The notes under the pieces were generated by a model, which did not search any database, was not told where the DNA came from, and saw only the letters and a list, made by a program, of their open reading frames with translations. A program made the translations under genes and the position numbers. A stretch of DNA of 64,000 bases from Ceratotherium simum simum (lineage: Eukaryota; Chordata; Mammalia; Perissodactyla; Rhinocerotidae), in assembly GCF_000283155.1 (NCBI RefSeq), contig NW_004454156.1, positions 40,007,294 through 40,071,293 on the forward strand, in the 5' to 3' direction. Below are positions 60,301 to 64,000 of the stretch, one piece after another. How positions within the stretch are numbered: the first letter of the stretch is position 1; each line of letters begins with the position of its first letter.

Positions 60301-63272
60301 GATCTTGCTTTTGTTTTTAATTTAATTTTTAATTTCAGGGAGCCATCATATTTTATTTCTGATCTAGGCAGGCAATGGACTCTGTTACAGTATCATTTTC
60401 CTACCTTCTCAGAGTGGTGCACAAATAACTCCATACAAGAGAAAACAATGGAAAACAGACTTACAAATCCTGCACAGTGTTCGCAGAAGGTTGGCTTGAG
60501 ATAGGTCATCTCCTGAAAATTATGGACAAATCCTGGTCCCATTTTACAGTGTAGTTGGGACTTAGCTCTCAGGAAGTAAGCCATCATTTCATCTTTACTA
60601 ATTAGGCCATCTCTGTGAAAAGAATCCAAGAAAGGAGGAATGTTAGAATACCATATGGCTAAGTAGTTGCCACACTTTAATCATCCACCTCTGAAAACTT
60701 TGTGGGCAATAACAGATGGGAAATGTCCACTTCTCTGTTATATCTGGAAGGAGGAGAGGACCTCAAAGGACAGCATAAGTGCCAAAGGGTTTCTTAGTAA
60801 GCAGAAGTGGTATGTGTGTGTGTGTGTGTGTGACCTGTGTACCACGGCACAGAGTCTCTCCTTCATTACCAAATAGTAGTTTCCAGGAGGACTTCTCTTT
60901 TCTAGCCCTTGCCTCGCAATAGGGTTTGTAAGAATCAGGCTACTGGAGAAAGGCAGAAAACTGTAATAACTGGGCCCACTATTCTCAAATTCATTCAGCC
61001 TGATGTCATCCAGGACACTGCCATTGGTAATATTTTCATTCATGTCTTATTGGCTCACAGACCATTTGCTAGAGCAATTCTTCTAGATCTTCTCCTCACG
61101 AAACCTCCCGTTCCACCCACCACCACACACCCTGACTTCTTGTTTACCAAAAGAGATCAAATCCACTTGGCGTAGGTGAGCTTCATGTTGCCTTCTCTCC
61201 ACGTCAGCATGAGCTGGAGACCACACCCTTCTGCGCCAATTCAGAATTCCTTTATAGCTCATCTGTCCTCTCTCGGGGTGCTCCTGTCTCAAAGGAAGTC
61301 ATGCTCCTACCCCCCATTCTCCAGCCCCCACAGGACACTGCTCCTTCCAGGTTTTGCTCCATCTCTTCACCCACTCCTTCCTCTGTTTATAAATACACTC
61401 AGGACTTCCTCTCCTAAAAAATGTCTTTCCTCATTCTTTCTGCCATCTCCAATGCTTGTCTTTTCTCTCTTCTTTCTCTTACTCCCAAAGTTTTCAAGAA
61501 GAGTATTCATCAGACATTTTTTCCATTTCCTTCGATTAGTCTTTGCTCCATACAATCATGTGTCTAACCCTACCATTCTATTGAAGCTGTCACAATGACA
61601 TCCTCAGTGGCCTTTTCTCATTCCTCGAACTTGACCTCCCGGCAGCATGCGACATGGGGACAGGTTTCCTCCTTTTTGACACTCTCTGCTCCATGGACAC
61701 CTGTGATTCCATGCAGCCCTGGTTTCCATTCTGCCTCTCATGCTCCTCCTTCTCCAGCTCTTCTGCAGGACCCACTTCTTCCTTTTAGCTTCTGCATGTG
61801 GGGAGAGGAGTCCCCGAAGCCGCATTCCTCAGGCCCCATGCTCACATTCCTCTAAACTTTCCCACCAGAATTTGCTCACACTCCTGGGATTCTGGCTTAC
61901 ACAGCTGGGCTGAAGACCTAACAGTCTGCATCTCCTGCCCTGACTGTTCTGACTCTTGGTACCATCTTCAACAACTTGCTAGAATCTCTTCCCAGATGGT
62001 TCACTCTCCTCTCGAAATCAACATAGCTAAACCTATCTGACGAAAGAAATCGTGTGAGCCATGAATACTTCAAGCTTTCATTTTTATAAAAATTATACGT
62101 ATTTATATATCTGCTTAGATAGTCTCAGTTCTATCTAAAGAAGCAGCAGAGAAAAGAAATGAAGACTAGGAAGTGATTTTAAGTGCATGGCTTACGTGTG
62201 TGCCACTGGTAGAAGCAAACTAAGGAAAAAAGTGGGAAATTTGCAGGTAATTTAAATTTTATTTTGTAAAGGAAGTTTATGTCTCTAATAAATTTAATTT
62301 GTTTAAAAAATATTCTTTGTTTAGATATACAGTGAAGATGAATTAAGGTTTTAAGACATTTATGATAAAGTACCAAGGCTTTCCTTGGTGTGTTGAATTA
62401 CTTACGGATTTAATTAAAAAAAAAATTCTCACACCAACAAAAATTTAGTGGATTTTAATGTGATATAATTTGGACATTTCACCAATATAAAATCCAACAT
62501 TTCATTACAGATGATTTTTAATCTAGGAACTAATTAAAATTAAGCAATCAATTTATTAATGCCAGGATTTCTTGGCAAAATTTTTTTTAATCACTACTTT
62601 TTTAATGGGCTGGGTTTTAGCTTCTAAAGTCATTTAATTTTTCAGGAATCATCTGAAGCTAAAGAGAAATGATACAACCTTTGAACTAGCAAAGAAAAAA
62701 AAGCATGGACATTTCTTGGTTGTCTGCAGCCATCACCTGCTCTCCTAAAGGCCATAAGTAATTTAAAATATCTTACTTATCTGATGAGTTTTAAGATTGC
62801 CCTCAGGTCCACTAATGCTGAGGGCTCTACCAGGCTAGATCTAACTCTGTTTCTCCTCTATTCTTTTTTTTGGGGGTGATGAATTAGCTAAGCAGTAGAA
62901 GTAATATGGGAAATGGAGAGCCAGGCTAACTTGCAAATGAGTGCTTGTACTCAACACTGATGATGTGGTCTGCCTTGTGATTGCATCCAACCAGTCATGT
63001 CCGTGAACACCAAGAAAAAAATCAGCGAAAAGTTAGTTTCATCTCATCAACCAGTAGGATCGAAGCTGTCAAGATGTAAATTAAAGGTTTCCCTGCTCTC
63101 CTCCGAAAATAACTTTCTGCTTCAGGACAGTTGCATTAAAATATAACAAAACTTACTGATCTTTGTCCAGCACACAGAAGGAATCCAAGAAGGGAAAATT
63201 GGCAGCTATACTTTCAAAGTCTTCTTGGGAGATGTACCCATCATGGTCATGGTCATAGTTTCTAAATACAGA
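49515..63272 (-). CDS. RASGRP3: RASGRP3, 3' half (last six coding exons); 5' part lies outside the window
   Basis: CDS on the - strand is join(63272..63157, 60612..60465, 55844..55808, 53713..53588, 53249..52885, 49523..49515), giving the C-terminal 266 residues of a protein of about 690. Residue numbers here count from the first visible residue. Two EF-hand loops, [12 protein letters not shown] (7-18) and [12 protein letters not shown] (36-47), precede a complete C1 zinc finger with ligands H69, C82, C85, C99, C102, H107, C110 and C118. The tail is polar and ends RQDGEDG. RASGRP3 is a guanine-nucleotide exchange factor for Ras and Rap, recruited to membranes by diacylglycerol through C1, with calcium-binding EF-hands and known roles in B cells and endothelium. 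The REM and CDC25 catalytic exons would lie to the right of 64000. Phases agree at every junction, with no internal stops. Assignment over RASGRP1, 2 and 4 rests on the tail sequence and the synteny with FAM98A. Confidence 0.95.
49896..49919 (+). repeat. (GA)n simple repeat
   Basis: About eleven GA units following a short TA-rich stretch, in the last RASGRP3 intron. Confidence 0.95.
50332..50581 (-). repeat. ERE-type SINE in the RASGRP3 intron, sense to the gene
   Basis: Head ggggcaggcccc at right. Target-site duplications cagaaaaattctt (50319-50331 and 50582-50594) are identical. Confidence 0.96.
51575..51866 (+). repeat. L1 3'-end fragment
   Basis: 'tagttggttgcctagggctc', 'ccattgaattatacacttta', 'aatgggtaaattttatagta' and 'tatctcaataaagctgcttt' are the classic L1MA/B 3' end. 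Confidence 0.88.
52650..52790 (-). repeat. MIR SINE fragment, antisense
   Basis: 'ttatacatgatgaaactgag' and 'catttgcccagggtcacata' are reversed MIR core. It ends about 95 bases from the RASGRP3 tail exon. Confidence 0.7.
52885..53249 (-). CDS. RASGRP3: RASGRP3 exon: C-terminal regulatory tail
   Basis: A 365-nt exon from [20 protein letters not shown] to DETRQDGE, rich in Ser/Thr and acidic residues. The acceptor is ccttccag. The donor I chose is GAG/gtcagt at 52884, weaker than consensus, because it joins in phase to a downstream exon encoding DG-stop and gives the expected RQDGEDG end. Reading through the donor instead gives eight other residues (VSAGSNHR) and a TGA at 52858-52860. Confidence 0.9.
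53588..53713 (-). CDS. RASGRP3: RASGRP3 exon: end of C1 and linker
   Basis: Encodes [20 protein letters not shown] and a Ser/Pro-rich linker ending SLPP. It contributes the last C1 ligands C, H, C and C. The acceptor is tttttcag and the donor gtaatg at 53587; it ends in phase 1. Confidence 0.95.
53714..55807 (-). other. RASGRP3: RASGRP3 intron, mostly unique sequence
   Basis: No SINE. Holds a (GT)8-9 run at 54733-54749 and a perfect 30-bp tandem duplication at 55529-55588. Otherwise nothing recognised. Confidence 0.6.
55529..55588 (+). repeat. Perfect 30-bp tandem duplication
   Basis: Unit begins gatgggggctacacgtatgc and ends agattgataa; it occurs at 55529-55558 and again at 55559-55588 with no mismatch. 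Confidence 0.97.
55808..55844 (-). CDS. RASGRP3: RASGRP3 micro-exon in the C1 domain
   Basis: A 37-nt exon coding [12 protein letters not shown] plus one base of Asp. It supplies the C1 core and the fourth cysteine. The acceptor is tgttacag and the donor gtaaat. It is too short to stand out as an ORF and was found by bridging the C1 motif between its neighbours. Confidence 0.94.
57318..57536 (-). repeat. ERE-type SINE in a RASGRP3 intron, sense to the gene
   Basis: Head ggggccggccccc at right, agccccagtagatagttgta tail variant, (TTTA)n at 57323-57354. Exact target-site duplications cataacaataata (57305-57317, 57537-57549). Confidence 0.97.
57550..57745 (-). repeat. MIR SINE, antisense, directly beside an ERE
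   Basis: 'ggctaatgtttattgaactc', 'gtattaactcatgtaatgct', 'cattttacagctgaggagac' and 'tcgtagctagtaagtag' follow reversed MIR. Confidence 0.9.
58125..58260 (+). repeat. MIR SINE fragment
   Basis: 'gagcactggactgggagtca', 'tgtgaccttgaagcagtcac' and 'ttaacttttccagacctcaa' are MIR in sense. Confidence 0.8.
58600..58805 (-). repeat. MIR SINE, antisense
   Basis: 'tatcatttaatcatcacaac', 'aatatggcaggtaagtattg', 'gtgggaaaacagagactcaa' and 'gggcagaactgagattcaaa' follow reversed MIR. Confidence 0.88.
59750..59995 (+). repeat. MIR SINE, nearly full length
   Basis: 'gcacaggattcagagtcaga', 'ttggctgtgcaatcctggga', 'gtcatgaggattaattacac' and 'gtgccaagtaaatgttattt' cover the MIR. Confidence 0.88.
60465..60612 (-). 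CDS. RASGRP3: RASGRP3 exon: second EF-hand and start of C1
   Basis: Begins by completing Gln (CA+A), then [20 protein letters not shown] and [20 protein letters not shown], which carries the first three C1 zinc ligands (H, C, C). The acceptor is ttttcacag and the donor gtaagt; it ends in phase 0. Confidence 0.96.
60810..60832 (+). repeat. (GT)n microsatellite
   Basis: About eleven GT units, 198 bases upstream (in RASGRP3 sense) of the second EF-hand exon. Confidence 0.95.
61170..62040 (+). repeat. L2 LINE fossil, antisense to RASGRP3
   Basis: The C/T-rich block with 'ccggcagcatgcgacatggg' followed by 'tttttgacactctctgctcc' corresponds to the decayed SAAFDTVDH reverse-transcriptase motif of L2. 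The open stretches here are remnants or chance. Confidence 0.6.
62041..63156 (-). other. RASGRP3: RASGRP3 intron sequence, nothing recognised
   Basis: AT-rich with short homopolymer runs. No exon, SINE or clear older repeat by eye. Confidence 0.5.
63157..63272 (-). CDS. RASGRP3: RASGRP3 exon: first EF-hand
   Basis: Encodes [20 protein letters not shown] through DSFCVLDKD plus two bases of Gln. The acceptor, read on the - strand, is ctttgcag; the donor is gtaagt. The first EF loop has Asp rather than Glu at position 12. Confidence 0.95.
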
Positions 63273-63604
63273 CTGCAAAGGAAAGACAAATATTTATTGA
63301 ATGACTATGAGTCAGGCTCTGAACTCATTATTGGGAAAGCAATGATAACTCGCGTATTATTCTTTCTATCAAGGAGCTTGGAATCTAGCGGGAGATAACA
63401 AAATCAAGAAGATTTATGGTATAACAAGATAAGCTCAGTGCTGAGGATAAAAACAGAGTGCTCTGCGGGGAAGAGGGAAGGAGATTTTAAAAGGTTTTCT
63501 GGAGAAAGTGAGATCTAAACTGAAACCTCAGGGTCGAGCAGGAGTTAGGCTTGTTGAATTCAGAAATGCCAATATTATGACAATAGGAAATGAAGCTTTA
63601 AAAT

Positions 63605-64000
63605 GTATAATTATCTCAAAAATTGAAGTATACATTTAATGCAATTCCAATCAAATCCCACTGGGAATTTGTTTTAAATGAACAAATTGATTCTAAAGTT
63701 CAAAAAGAAGTGAACATGTTGAGAATAACCTAAAATTGTTTAAGATGAGAAATAATGAGGGAGAATGTGCCCTACAAGAAATCAAATAATCTACAAAACT
63801 ACATTAATCAAAACAACATGGTATCATAACTTACTGCAGACAGTAAAGTCCAGAAATGGATCCACGTATATATGAGAACTCAGAATATCAAAAAGTATCT
63901 TTCCAAATCCACAGGGAAATTATGGATTATCCAATAATTGCTTTTGAGTTAAATGGCTAATAATCTTACAAAATTAATTGCCCTCGAAATAAATTCTAGA
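63605..64000 (+). repeat. L1 ORF2 fragment running off the right edge
   Basis: 'atgcaattccaatcaaatcc', 'attaatcaaaacaacatggt' and 'gaaatggatccacgtatata' are the conserved 3' half of L1 ORF2, in sense. Frame-broken. Confidence 0.85.

Noticed and set aside
61176..61598. A 140-codon + ORF in a RASGRP3 intron
   Set aside because: Best explained as a decayed L2 LINE; C/T-rich composition avoids stops by chance.

Overview
This window is nuclear DNA from a placental mammal, and the repeats point to a perissodactyl (horse, rhinoceros or tapir group). About twenty copies of a tRNA-derived SINE of the equine ERE type are scattered through it, alongside ancient mammalian repeats (MIR, L2, L1M, MER5A, MER20, MaLR/ERV LTRs). 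Genes are split by GT-AG introns, and there are no bacterial-style operons. Two runs of exactly 100 N (28034-28133 and 46603-46702) are assembly gaps, and both lie inside ERE copies. The exact species cannot be settled from sequence alone.

Layout. (1) 1-14400 is intergenic and repeat-rich: MIR, L1 pieces, an L2 reverse-transcriptase fossil, four LTR-like blocks between about 3.4 and 7.5 kb, another at about 10.6-11.2 kb, MER5A copies and six EREs. (2) 14440-15200 is a CpG-rich, TATA-less promoter with NRF1-like palindromes, leading into FAM98A on the + strand. Eight coding exons between 14895 and 30506 join in phase to a 519-residue protein; the 3' UTR probably ends near 31640. (3) 31640-49500 is intergenic plus the uncertain 3' UTR of the next gene. 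It is dominated by a roughly 5-kb antisense L1M interrupted by MIR, hAT elements and EREs. (4) 49515-63272 holds the last six coding exons of RASGRP3 on the - strand. They encode the tandem EF-hands, the C1 domain and the C-terminal tail; the catalytic REM/CDC25 exons lie beyond the right edge. The window ends in an L1 ORF2 fragment.

FAM98A and RASGRP3 are convergent (tail to tail), which is the arrangement I recall for human chromosome 2p22. They are functionally unrelated. FAM98A is an RNA-associated RGG-box protein linked to DDX1 and PRMT1. RASGRP3 is a diacylglycerol- and calcium-responsive exchange factor for Ras and Rap.

I see no previously undescribed system here. The observations worth a second look are local: a 9-nt terminal coding exon and alternative tail in RASGRP3, an open in-frame extension upstream of the FAM98A start, a perfect 30-bp tandem duplication, a 14-bp-arm hairpin, a composite two-tailed ERE, a cluster of LTRs, and an unassigned 158-codon ORF.
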